NCBI GenBank assembly: GCA_900538465.1
Contig: UPXV01000039.1
Coordinates: forward strand, 1 to 20,817
DNA: 20,817 nucleotides
Reading direction: 5' to 3'
Source: an uncultured Erysipelotrichaceae bacterium
GTDB lineage: Bacteria > Bacillota_I > Bacilli_A > Erysipelotrichales > Coprobacillaceae
Position 1 is the stretch's first letter, and each line of letters opens with the position of its first letter. The notes beneath the pieces are model-generated. The model made no database searches. It was not told where the DNA came from and saw only the letters and a list, made by a program, of their open reading frames with translations. Positions 8,327 through 15,400 of this stretch are shown one piece after another. The position numbers and the translations under genes were made by a program.

Positions 8327-10195
8327 TTGAAGAAATTTGTAAACTGGGTTCGTCGTTTTTTTATTGTTATATTGGTATTTATGATTGGTGTCTATGGTCT
8401 TAGTTTTCTTTTAGAAGCACCTCAACTTGGTCAAGGTCACTATATTAAATTATATGATAATCAAAAGAAAATATATTATCAATCTAATCAACAAAGTAAT
8501 GATGTGGCTTTAAAAGATGTCTCACAAGATTTTTTAACCAGTATTGTTGCGATTGAAGATCATCGTTTTTATAAACATCGTGGTTTTGATCCTATTGGAA
8601 TTTTACGTGCGATTAAAGCCAATATTACAGATGGTGGGAAATCAGAAGGTGCCAGTACCATTACACAACAATATGCACGATTGCTTTTTTTAACAAATGA
8701 AAAAACATGGTCAAGAAAAATAACTGAAGCTTTTTTAACAACACGTTTAGAAGCTCATTATGATAAAGAAACAATTTTACAAGGTTATATCAACACCGTT
8801 TATTTTGGACATGGTATTTATGGGATTAAAAATGCTGCACGTTATTATTTTGATAAAGATCCTAAAGATTTAGATTTAAATGAATCAACCATGTTAGCAG
8901 GAGTTGTCAATGGTCCAGAATACTATTCTCCCTTTAAAGATATGAAAGGTGCCAAAGCAAGACAAAAGATTGTCTTGAATCAATTGGTTAACGAAAAATA
9001 TATTACTCAACAAAAAGCTAATGAAATCTCCAAAAAGCCATTTACTTTAAACAAAAATCCATCCTCGACATTAACTGCTTCTTATCCTTATTTCAGAGAT
9101 ACAGTCATTCAAGAATTAAAAGAACTTGGTTTCTACCAAGAAAATTATATCAATCAAGGTTTAAATGTCGAAACAACCCTTGATAGACAAATTCAAGATC
9201 AATTAAATCAAGTAGTTGAAAAAGAAATGAAAGAACGTGATGAATTACAAGTCGCAAGCCTAATTGTGGATAGCCACCATTCTCATGTTTTGGCTTTAGT
9301 GGGTGGAAAAGATTATGCCACCTCTCAATTCAATCGTGCTACCAGTGCCTCACGACAAATCGGTTCTACAATGAAACCTTTGCTTTACTATACAGCATTA
9401 GAAAATGGTTTTACACCAACAACCAAATTCAAAAGTGAACCTACAAAGTTTAAAATGGCTAATGGAAAAGAATACTCTCCAACCAACTTCAATCAAAAAT
9501 ATGCTTATAAAGATATTACTTTAGCACAAGCCATTGCTGTGAGTGATAATATTTATGCTGTTAAGGCACATATGTTTTTAGGTGAACAAGCTCTTGTAAA
9601 TTCCTTATCCAAATTTGGTTTCACGCATGTTTCTCCACACCCTTCGCTGGCTTTAGGAACATTGAATACCAATATTTATGATCTTTCCCATATTTATACA
9701 ACATTTGCTAATCAAGGCGTATCCAATAAAGTTCATACAATTTTAAAGATTACAAATGATTATGGTGATGTGCTTTATGAGTATAAAGATCAAAATGAAC
9801 AATTATTAAATCAAGAAAGTTGTCTCATTTTAAGCCAGTTACTTACAGCACCATTTCAAAAAATATATAACACTTATGCTTCAGCCACAATGGCTTCTTA
9901 TCCAGTTCAATCAACATTTGCAGTCAAAACTGGTTCAACTTCATTTGATTCTTTATGTGCTGGTTATAATCCTCATTACACAATTGTGAGCTGGACAGGC
10001 TATGATGACAATCGTGATATGAATATGGCTTCTGATTCTAGAATCCCTAAAGTGATTTTCCAACAAATGGCCAATGCTTTGCAAAAGGAAGATGTTTGGT
10101 ATCAACCTACAGATAAAATTCAACAGATTCCAATCAATCCTCTCACTGGTGATTATCAAGAAAACGGACTGGTTTATTGGTTTAAAAATAATTGA
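8327..10195 (+). CDS. Class A penicillin-binding protein (transglycosylase/transpeptidase)
   Basis: About 622 residues from a TTG start; it polymerises and cross-links peptidoglycan outside the membrane. Numbering from the TTG: a basic N-terminus and one membrane anchor (about 8-29); the GT51 glycosyltransferase with the catalytic Glu77 in EDHRFYKHRGFD, GASTITQQ near 108-115 and the second acid Glu134; then the transpeptidase with STMK (Ser347, Lys350), SDN (406-408) and KTGS (534-537). The frame also has ATG codons at 8306 and 8321. A GAGGTGAT site (8315-8322) sits 8 bases before the TTG by its GAGG core but overlaps or follows the two ATGs, and translation from TTG gives the usual MKKFVNWVRRFF beginning. 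No PASTA or other C-terminal domain is present. Confidence 0.92.
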   Translation: MKKFVNWVRRFFIVILVFMIGVYGLSFLLEAPQLGQGHYIKLYDNQKKIYYQSNQQSNDVALKDVSQDFLTSIVAIEDHRFYKHRGFDPIGILRAIKANITDGGKSEGASTITQQYARLLFLTNEKTWSRKITEAFLTTRLEAHYDKETILQGYINTVYFGHGIYGIKNAARYYFDKDPKDLDLNESTMLAGVVNGPEYYSPFKDMKGAKARQKIVLNQLVNEKYITQQKANEISKKPFTLNKNPSSTLTASYPYFRDTVIQELKELGFYQENYINQGLNVETTLDRQIQDQLNQVVEKEMKERDELQVASLIVDSHHSHVLALVGGKDYATSQFNRATSASRQIGSTMKPLLYYTALENGFTPTTKFKSEPTKFKMANGKEYSPTNFNQKYAYKDITLAQAIAVSDNIYAVKAHMFLGEQALVNSLSKFGFTHVSPHPSLALGTLNTNIYDLSHIYTTFANQGVSNKVHTILKITNDYGDVLYEYKDQNEQLLNQESCLILSQLLTAPFQKIYNTYASATMASYPVQSTFAVKTGSTSFDSLCAGYNPHYTIVSWTGYDDNRDMNMASDSRIPKVIFQQMANALQKEDVWYQPTDKIQQIPINPLTGDYQENGLVYWFKNN

Positions 10196-10201
10196 ATAAA
10201 G

Positions 10202-10229
10202 AAAAAACCAACTCAAGTTGGCTTTTTTT
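10202..10229 (+). terminator. Two-way terminator between the PBP and the small membrane protein
   Basis: CCAAC (10208-10212) pairs with GTTGG (10217-10221). Six A precede and seven T follow the stem, so it can stop transcription from the PBP on the plus strand and from the dedA unit on the minus strand. Confidence 0.8.
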
Positions 10230-10599
10230 ATTCTATCACTTCTACAATGTCTTCTGTTTCAAGGCTTGTTTTTTGAACTTCGTTCTCTTCTTCTGCAATC
10301 AAACTTTCAAAATTTTCTTCATTATCATGATTTGTAGTTTTTGATTTTAATAATTGAATGACATAACCACATCCACCAATAAGAACTGCCAAAGCTAAAT
10401 AAACTAATGTATTATTCACATAATACAAAACAATATCTAACCAATTAGACGCAAATGTCACAGAACCAGCATCTATTAAACTCATAATATAAGTAGATAC
10501 ATTATAAAGTGTCAATCCAAAGCTAAGTAACATAATAGTTGCAACAACATAAAAAACAATACTTAATTTATTTATACTTTTTTTCTTTTTCATTTTCAT
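10228..10599 (-). CDS. Small two-helix membrane protein with acidic tail
   Basis: A 123-residue protein I do not recognise. A basic start (MKMKKKK) is followed by a first membrane segment at about 13-37, an extracellular loop of about 25 residues, a second segment at about 61-83 with GGCGY, and then a hydrophilic tail of about 40 residues rich in Glu. The predicted topology is both ends inside. The ATG at 10599 has an AGGAGG site (10608-10613) at 8-base spacing, which prefers it over the Met at 10593. It follows dedA by 62 bases with no terminator or clear promoter between, so they probably share a transcript. The function is unknown. Confidence 0.72.
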   Translation of the reverse strand: MKMKKKKSINKLSIVFYVVATIMLLSFGLTLYNVSTYIMSLIDAGSVTFASNWLDIVLYYVNNTLVYLALAVLIGGCGYVIQLLKSKTTNHDNEENFESLIAEEENEVQKTSLETEDIVEVIE

Positions 10600-10661
10600 A
10601 ATATTTTCCTCCTGAGATGATGAATTCTATTGTACTTATAAAACTTGGAATAATGATGTGA

Positions 10662-11273
10662 TTATGATTTGTCTTTTCGTGAAAACTTTTTGATAAGCCA
10701 ATATCCTCCTATCACAAATAACCCTATTTTCCACACCATGTCATATTTACTCATAAATGTTGAAATAAGTGACCATTTTGCACCGAGGTATGTCCCCAAC
10801 AATACCAAAATTGTATCCCACAATAAGGTTCCTAACAAAGAAAATAATGAATAAGTAAAAAAAGGCATCTGTGCCATACCAGCTGGAATAGAAATAAGAC
10901 TTCTAATCATCGGAACCAATCTTCCTAAAAAAACAGCTTTTTTCCCATGTTTTAAAAACCAATCTTGGGTTTTATAAACATCTGAACTTTGAAAATGTAA
11001 CCATTTTACCCACTTACTCTCTAATAATTTCGAAAGTCTTTTGGGTGTTAATATCCTTCCTATATAATAAAGAATCAGTCCTCCAATAAATGAACCACAT
11101 GTTCCAACAATAATCACACCTGGTACACTTAAATAAGTGATTGCTGTCATAAAACCACCAAAGGTTAAAATAATTTCTGAAGGAATAGGTGGAAAAACAT
11201 TTTCTAAAACCATTAATAAAAAAAGACTGATATATCCATATTTTTCTAAAGCTATCATAATCCACTCTTGCAT
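10662..11273 (-). CDS. DedA family membrane protein (VTT domain)
   Basis: A 203-residue polytopic membrane protein. Family signatures are clear: Glu24 and the FPPIPSE segment (27-33), which form a re-entrant loop, and GRLVPMIRS (117-125) with Arg118, Pro121 and Arg124, followed by IPAGMAQM. DedA proteins move lipid carriers; members of the family recycle undecaprenyl phosphate or flip phosphatidylethanolamine, and both roles would fit a cell-envelope context near the PBP. Which lipid this one handles cannot be told. The ribosome binding site is poor (a G run about 11 bases upstream). A TATAAT (11340-11345) lies upstream on the minus strand but without a good -35. Confidence 0.88.
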   Translation of the reverse strand: MQEWIMIALEKYGYISLFLLMVLENVFPPIPSEIILTFGGFMTAITYLSVPGVIIVGTCGSFIGGLILYYIGRILTPKRLSKLLESKWVKWLHFQSSDVYKTQDWFLKHGKKAVFLGRLVPMIRSLISIPAGMAQMPFFTYSLFSLLGTLLWDTILVLLGTYLGAKWSLISTFMSKYDMVWKIGLFVIGGYWLIKKFSRKDKS

Positions 11274-11373
11274 TTATAAAGAGGCCCCTTTCTTTTACAT
11301 AATCCGAACTTCTTTCATGTTAAAATAATCGTACTTACTATTATATAAACAAAACAAAGATAAATATTCGCTA

Positions 11374-11402
11374 TTTACATCTTTTTTCGAGTATGATATG
11401 AT
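11374..11402 (+). promoter_or_regulatory. Promoter of the riboswitch-ATPase transcript
   Basis: TTTACA (11374-11379), a 17-base spacer and TATGAT (11397-11402), each one mismatch from consensus. The start would be near A11409, exactly where the first riboswitch helix begins. Confidence 0.65.
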
Positions 11403-11405
11403 AAT

Positions 11406-11500
11406 GCCAATGAGGGAGTAGTCTCACAATATGTGTGATGTGATCAACAATCGCGGATAGTTTACTATTCTGGTGCATCTTAAAGACAAGACTCGTTAAA
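11406..11500 (+). ncRNA. yybP-ykoY manganese riboswitch
   Basis: A structured leader upstream of a cation ATPase. P1 pairs AATGAG (11409-11414) with CTCGTT (11492-11497). The conserved GGAGTAG follows (11415-11421), then a P2 hairpin TCACA/TGTGA (11424-11428 with 11434-11438), the signature GATCAACAATCGCGG (11442-11456, corresponding to the usual GTCGTCAA-type L1 segment), CTGGTGC in the opposite arm, and GACAAGA (11485-11491) just before the P1 closing strand. These match, in order, the well-studied L. lactis yoaB aptamer, which binds Mn2+ at the L1-L3 docking site. yoaB also encodes a P-type ATPase, so the gene context agrees. Confidence 0.88.
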
Positions 11501-11532
11501 GATAAAAAATCTTTAGCGAGCTTGTCTTTTTT
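11485..11532 (+). terminator. Riboswitch-controlled terminator (expression platform)
   Basis: The arm CTCGTTAAAGAT (11492-11503) pairs with ATCTTTAGCGAG (11509-11520) around an A5 loop, with one G-U pair. A further GACAAG (11485-11490) pairs with CTTGTC (11521-11526), leaving A11491 bulged. Six U follow. The 5' arm contains the 3' strand of P1, so the two structures exclude each other. Confidence 0.88.
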
Positions 11533-11564
11533 GCTTGTTAAAGATGAAAACAAGGAGGATGTAT

Positions 11565-14138
11565 ATGTATTATCAAAAAAGTATTGAAGACACTTTAAAG
11601 GAGTGTCAAACAACAAGAAAAGGTTTATCTCAAGAAGAAGTTGATAAACGCCATTTACAATTTGGGAAAAATGAATTAGATGAAAAGAAAAAAGAGAGTC
11701 CTTTAATCATCTTTTTCAAGCAATTTCAAGACTTATTAGTCATTATTTTAATCATTGCTGCCATTGTTTCTGGTGTCAGTGGTCAATTTGAAAGTGCCTT
11801 AGTTATTGTTGTTGTGATTATTGTCAATGCAGTGCTAGGAACAGTCCAAACATTAAAGGCTGAAAAATCATTAGAAAGTTTAAAGAAACTGTCTATTCCC
11901 CAAGTAAAAGTTATTCGTCATGGACATTTACAAGAAATTGATTCAAGTGATTTAACAATTGGAGATATTGTTCAAATTGAAGCTGGAGACATTGTCAGTG
12001 GTGATGGACGTATCATTGAATCATCTTCTTTACAGATTAACGAAAGTGCTTTGACTGGTGAAGTGGAAAGTGTAGATAAAATAACTGATACTATTCATCA
12101 GGATGTTGTTGTAGGTGATCAAAAAAATATGGCTTTTTCTGGAAGTTTAGTGACAAATGGGACTGGTCAATATGTTGTCACAAGTATTGGAATGCAAACC
12201 GAAATTGGAAAAATTGCTTCTATGTTAAATGAAGCCAAAGAAAGAAAAACACCATTACAAAAAAGTTTAGATGAATTTAGTGGAAAATTATCTATTGCGA
12301 TTATGTTCATTTGTGCAATTGTTTTGGCTTTAAATCTTTTCTTAGCCAAACAATCATTACTTGATTCATTGATGATTGCTGTGGCTTTAGCTGTGGCTGC
12401 TATTCCTGAGGCATTAAGTTCTATTGTGACAATTGTTTTATCAATGAGTACACAAAAAATGGTTAAAGAAAATGCAATTATTAAGAATTTAAATTCAGTG
12501 GAAAGTTTAGGTTGTGTTTCTGTGATTTGTAGTGATAAAACAGGAACATTAACGCAAAATAAAATGACACCTCAAACAATTTATGTCTACAATCAATTAT
12601 TAGAAATCAAAGATTTAGATAGTCATCATCATGATCATAATGTTTTATTAAAAGCGTGTTTACTTTGTAATAACTCTGTTATTAATGGTGAACAAAGAAT
12701 TGGTGATCCAACTGAACTGGCTTTAATTGATTTAGTCAATGCGCATACACAAAATGATACAACTTTTCAAAATACAGCCATTCGTAAAAGTGAATTACCT
12801 TTTGATTCTGATCGAAAATTAATGAGTGTTTCATCATTGAATCATATTTATACCAAAGGAGCTCCTGATGTTATTTTACAAAGATGCTCAACCATTTTAA
12901 TCAATGGACGTAAAGAAGTTCTTTCTAAAAGACATATGGATGCTATAATCATGAAAAATCAAGAGTATGCAAACGAAGGATTACGTGTTTTAGGTTTTGC
13001 ATATAAAGATTATAAAGGAACGCAAGTGACATTAGATGATGAACATGATTTAACATTTATTGGTTTAATTTCTTTAATGGATCCACCACGTGAAGAAAGT
13101 GCAGATGCTGTTGCAAAATGTAAAATGGCTGGTATTAAACCCATTATGATTACAGGTGATCATGTTGTTACAGCAAGAAGTATTGCCAAAAAGATTGGTA
13201 TTTATGAAGATGGCGATTTATCAATTGAAGGTCAACAATTAGAACAAATGAGTGATGCCGAGTTAGATGAAAAATTAACACGTATTCGTGTGTATGCGAG
13301 GGTTGCTCCTGAACATAAGATTCGTATTGTTAAAGCATGGCAAAAACGTGGTGATATCGTTGCAATGACTGGTGATGGTGTCAATGATGCTCCGGCTTTA
13401 AAACAAAGTGATATTGGTGTGGCAATGGGAATTACGGGTACTGAAGTTTCTAAAGATGCAGCCAGTATGATTTTAACTGATGACAATTTCTCAACGATTG
13501 TTAAAGCTGTTATTACTGGTCGTAATGTTTATCGTAATATCAAAAATTCGATTAATTACTTATTGTCTGGTAACTTTGCTGGAATTATCTGTGTATTTAT
13601 TGCATCACTATTATTATTACCAACACCGTTCTTCCCTGTTCATTTGTTATTTATGAATTTAATTACTGATTCTTTGCCTGCTATTGCGATTGGTATGGAA
13701 GCCAGTCGTAATGATGTTTTAAAAGAAAAGCCTAGAAATGCCAATGATTCTATTTTAAATAAACAAACTTTAAGCCAGATTGGTTATGAAGGTATTGTGA
13801 TTGCACTATGTACAATGTGTGCCTATTTGATGGGATTAAAAGGAGATCCACTAACAGCTTCAACAATGGCTTTTGCAACCATCTGTTTAGCACGTTTATT
13901 ACATGGTTTCAATTGTCGTAGTGATCAACCCTTAACAAAAATTGGATTCCTTTCTAATCCAGCAAGTGTTGGTGCATTTATCATTGGATTTACTTTACTA
14001 CACATTATTTTATTTGTTCCATTTATGCATAGTTTATTTATGATTCATACAATCTCTATCACTCAATTATTATGTATTTATGGTTTTGCTTTATTACCAA
14101 CAATTATTATTCAAGCCAAAAAAATGTTAACAAAGTAA
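11565..14138 (+). CDS. P2-type cation-transporting ATPase, probably Mn2+/Ca2+ exporter
   Basis: An 857-residue membrane pump from the ATG at 11565, which has an AAGGAGG site 6 bases upstream; earlier Met codons in frame lie on or before that site. The actuator domain has TGE (164-166). The phosphorylation motif is DKTGTLT with Asp324; TGD is at 530-532 and TGDGVND at 602-608. Helix 4 has PEAL (281-284) and helix 6 has NLITDSLP with Asn698, Thr701 and Asp702, as in Ca2+/Mn2+ pumps. Helix 5 keeps Asn670 but has Gly673 where SERCA has a site-I Glu, suggesting one transport site as in SPCA/PMR1. A SHHHDH cluster (353-358) lies in the nucleotide domain. The upstream Mn riboswitch argues for manganese export. 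Confidence 0.93.
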   Translation: MYYQKSIEDTLKECQTTRKGLSQEEVDKRHLQFGKNELDEKKKESPLIIFFKQFQDLLVIILIIAAIVSGVSGQFESALVIVVVIIVNAVLGTVQTLKAEKSLESLKKLSIPQVKVIRHGHLQEIDSSDLTIGDIVQIEAGDIVSGDGRIIESSSLQINESALTGEVESVDKITDTIHQDVVVGDQKNMAFSGSLVTNGTGQYVVTSIGMQTEIGKIASMLNEAKERKTPLQKSLDEFSGKLSIAIMFICAIVLALNLFLAKQSLLDSLMIAVALAVAAIPEALSSIVTIVLSMSTQKMVKENAIIKNLNSVESLGCVSVICSDKTGTLTQNKMTPQTIYVYNQLLEIKDLDSHHHDHNVLLKACLLCNNSVINGEQRIGDPTELALIDLVNAHTQNDTTFQNTAIRKSELPFDSDRKLMSVSSLNHIYTKGAPDVILQRCSTILINGRKEVLSKRHMDAIIMKNQEYANEGLRVLGFAYKDYKGTQVTLDDEHDLTFIGLISLMDPPREESADAVAKCKMAGIKPIMITGDHVVTARSIAKKIGIYEDGDLSIEGQQLEQMSDAELDEKLTRIRVYARVAPEHKIRIVKAWQKRGDIVAMTGDGVNDAPALKQSDIGVAMGITGTEVSKDAASMILTDDNFSTIVKAVITGRNVYRNIKNSINYLLSGNFAGIICVFIASLLLLPTPFFPVHLLFMNLITDSLPAIAIGMEASRNDVLKEKPRNANDSILNKQTLSQIGYEGIVIALCTMCAYLMGLKGDPLTASTMAFATICLARLLHGFNCRSDQPLTKIGFLSNPASVGAFIIGFTLLHIILFVPFMHSLFMIHTISITQLLCIYGFALLPTIIIQAKKMLTK

Positions 14139-14166
14139 AAATGAGAGGATTTCCTCTCATTTTTTT
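14137..14166 (+). terminator. Two-way terminator between the ATPase and the DUF134-NifX gene
   Basis: ATGAGAGG (14141-14148) pairs with CCTCTCAT (14153-14160) around a 4-base loop. Four or more A precede and six T follow, so the hairpin serves both converging genes. The ATPase stop is directly before it. Confidence 0.9.
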
Positions 14167-14890
14167 AATGACCTGAACAATGATGTTTATCTTCTCCACA
14201 ATGATGTTCACCACAGCTATGATCATGACCATGTTCATGATGATGACATTGCACATTTTCATTATATTCTAATTGCTCATTTAATAATGCTTCCACAACG
14301 TCATCAGCATTCCCTGATACACCACCATATAACTTGATACCCATTGATGCTAAAGCATTTTTTGCACCTTGACCAATTCCACCACAAATAAGAATATCAA
14401 CATTTAAGTTTGTTAAAAAACCTGCTAAGGCACCATGCCCACTTCCCATAGTATCAACAACTTCACTATTGACAACTTTTTGGCTATCAACATCATAGAT
14501 TTTAAATTGTTGTGTATGCCCAAAATGTTGAAAAACTTTTCCATCTTCATAAGTTACCGCAATTCTCATAATATGTTCTCCTTTTCTAGTTATGTTATTT
14601 TCATAAAGTCGATAATGACCTCCAGCAATATGAAGGCATTTTCCATTCACAAGACTATCAGCAATTTTATAGCGTGCCTGTTCATAAATTTCAGTCACTG
14701 TTGTCCGAGAAATATCCATTTGTTTTGCACATTGTTCATGTGTCTTTTTTTCAAAATCAATTAAACGAATGACTTCAAATTCATCAATATTTAATTGTAA
14801 CTTTTCATTATCTTCCATTCCATAAGGTCCATATTGATGGAATACAGGTTCAAAACAGACTCTACGACAACGTTTTGGTCTTGCCATCAT
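14165..14890 (-). CDS. DUF134 DNA-binding domain fused to a NifX/dinitrogenase cofactor-binding domain
   Basis: About 241 residues. The first part (1-100) is a DUF134 domain: the MMARPKRCRRVCFEP opening and a helix-turn-helix near 48-72 (THEQCAKQMDISRTTVTEIY). The second (108-205) is the NifX/NifY-type iron-molybdenum cofactor fold, with MRIAVTYEDGKVFQHFGH, a GSGHGALAG segment and CGGIGQGAKNAL. The last 27 residues hold 11 His and 4 Cys, a likely metal-binding tail. No nitrogen-fixation genes are nearby, so it probably binds a metal cluster or ion in a regulatory role; this is inference. The frame is open to 14989, but the Met pair at 14890/14887 has an AAGGAGG site (14896-14902) and starts the conserved domain. 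The linker holds a second start signal. Confidence 0.85.
   Translation of the reverse strand: MMARPKRCRRVCFEPVFHQYGPYGMEDNEKLQLNIDEFEVIRLIDFEKKTHEQCAKQMDISRTTVTEIYEQARYKIADSLVNGKCLHIAGGHYRLYENNITRKGEHIMRIAVTYEDGKVFQHFGHTQQFKIYDVDSQKVVNSEVVDTMGSGHGALAGFLTNLNVDILICGGIGQGAKNALASMGIKLYGGVSGNADDVVEALLNEQLEYNENVQCHHHEHGHDHSCGEHHCGEDKHHCSGH
14567..14583 (-). promoter_or_regulatory. Internal ribosome binding site and ATG for the NifX domain
   Basis: Within the DUF134-NifX reading frame, AAGGAG (14578-14583) lies 8 bases before an in-frame ATG (14567-14569, Met108), which is exactly the usual first residue of free NifX-like proteins (MRIAVTYEDGK). A separate short NifX-like product could be made. Confidence 0.55.
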
Positions 14891-14910
14891 GATATCCTCC
14901 TTGTTATTAT

Positions 14911-14922
14911 CGACATATGTCG
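14911..14922 (-). promoter_or_regulatory. Palindromic operator-like site at the DUF134-NifX transcription start
   Basis: A perfect 12-base palindrome, CGACATATGTCG, placed right after the -10 box and over the expected transcription start. A repressor bound here would block the promoter. The DUF134 protein itself is one candidate. Confidence 0.5.
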
Positions 14923-14927
14923 GATAT

Positions 14928-14956
14928 ATTTTATAATATTGTTTTTCAAATGTCAA
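14928..14956 (-). promoter_or_regulatory. Strong promoter of the DUF134-NifX gene
   Basis: Minus strand: perfect -35 TTGACA (14951-14956), 17-base spacer, -10 TAAAAT (14928-14933). This is the closest match to the housekeeping consensus in the window, and it starts right after the terminator of the GNAT gene. Confidence 0.75.
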
Positions 14957-14961
14957 TATTG

Positions 14962-14985
14962 AAAAAGACAATCCATAGATTGTCT
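14962..14985 (-). terminator. Intrinsic terminator after the GNAT gene
   Basis: AGACAATC (14966-14973) pairs with GATTGTCT (14978-14985) around CATA; on the minus strand the U run comes from the A stretch at 14962-14966. It lies 4 bases past the GNAT stop codon. Confidence 0.8.
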
Positions 14986-14989
14986 CCAA

Positions 14990-15400
14990 CTAAATTATCT
15001 TTTTCATTTGTATATGAGGACAATATTCATCCAAATACTCTTCACCAAACATTTGATAACCATTCTTTCGATAAAAATCACTGGCACGGACTTGAGCTGA
15101 TAATACAACCTCACTATATCCTAACTCTTTGGCTTTGTTTTCTAATGTTTGAAGAATAAAACTTCCAATATGTAAGTGTCTTGCATCTTTTAATACAGCA
15201 ATTCTACCTAATATCATTTTTCCATTTTCATCAAACATTCTTGCACATCCTATTGCCTTGTCATCTTGATAAACAACCAAATGCAAGCATGAATTATCTA
15301 TATCATCAAATTCATTTTCAAAGCCCTGTTCTTCAACAAAAACCTTTGTTCTGATCATTTGAGCTTCTTGTGGTAATTCATTATAAAACTGAAATTTCAT
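14990..15400 (-). CDS. GNAT family N-acetyltransferase
   Basis: A 136-residue single-domain acyltransferase of the YjcF/ElaA-like type. The opening IRTKVFVEEQGF, the strand AIGCARMF, the core LGRIAVLKDARHLHIG (acetyl-CoA loop region, about 64-79) and the late FYRKNGYQMFGEEYLDEYCPHIQM motif are typical. It transfers an acetyl group from acetyl-CoA; the acceptor is not predictable. The start, with an AAAGGAG site, lies inside the last 20 bases of the HD gene, so the pair is translationally coupled. A terminator follows. Confidence 0.87.
   Translation of the reverse strand: MKFQFYNELPQEAQMIRTKVFVEEQGFENEFDDIDNSCLHLVVYQDDKAIGCARMFDENGKMILGRIAVLKDARHLHIGSFILQTLENKAKELGYSEVVLSAQVRASDFYRKNGYQMFGEEYLDEYCPHIQMKKII

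Noticed and set aside
11278..11294. Near-palindrome AAAGAGGCCCCTTT upstream of dedA
   Set aside because: It has a mismatch pair and is not followed by a U run; it may only reflect the poor ribosome binding site region.
11371..11616. Minus-strand open frame across the riboswitch region
   Set aside because: No ribosome binding site or protein features; the sequence is explained by the plus-strand promoter, riboswitch and terminator.
14891..14989. N-terminal extension of the DUF134-NifX protein to 14989
   Set aside because: It would run through the promoter, the palindrome and the ribosome binding site; the DUF134 domain starts at the later Met.
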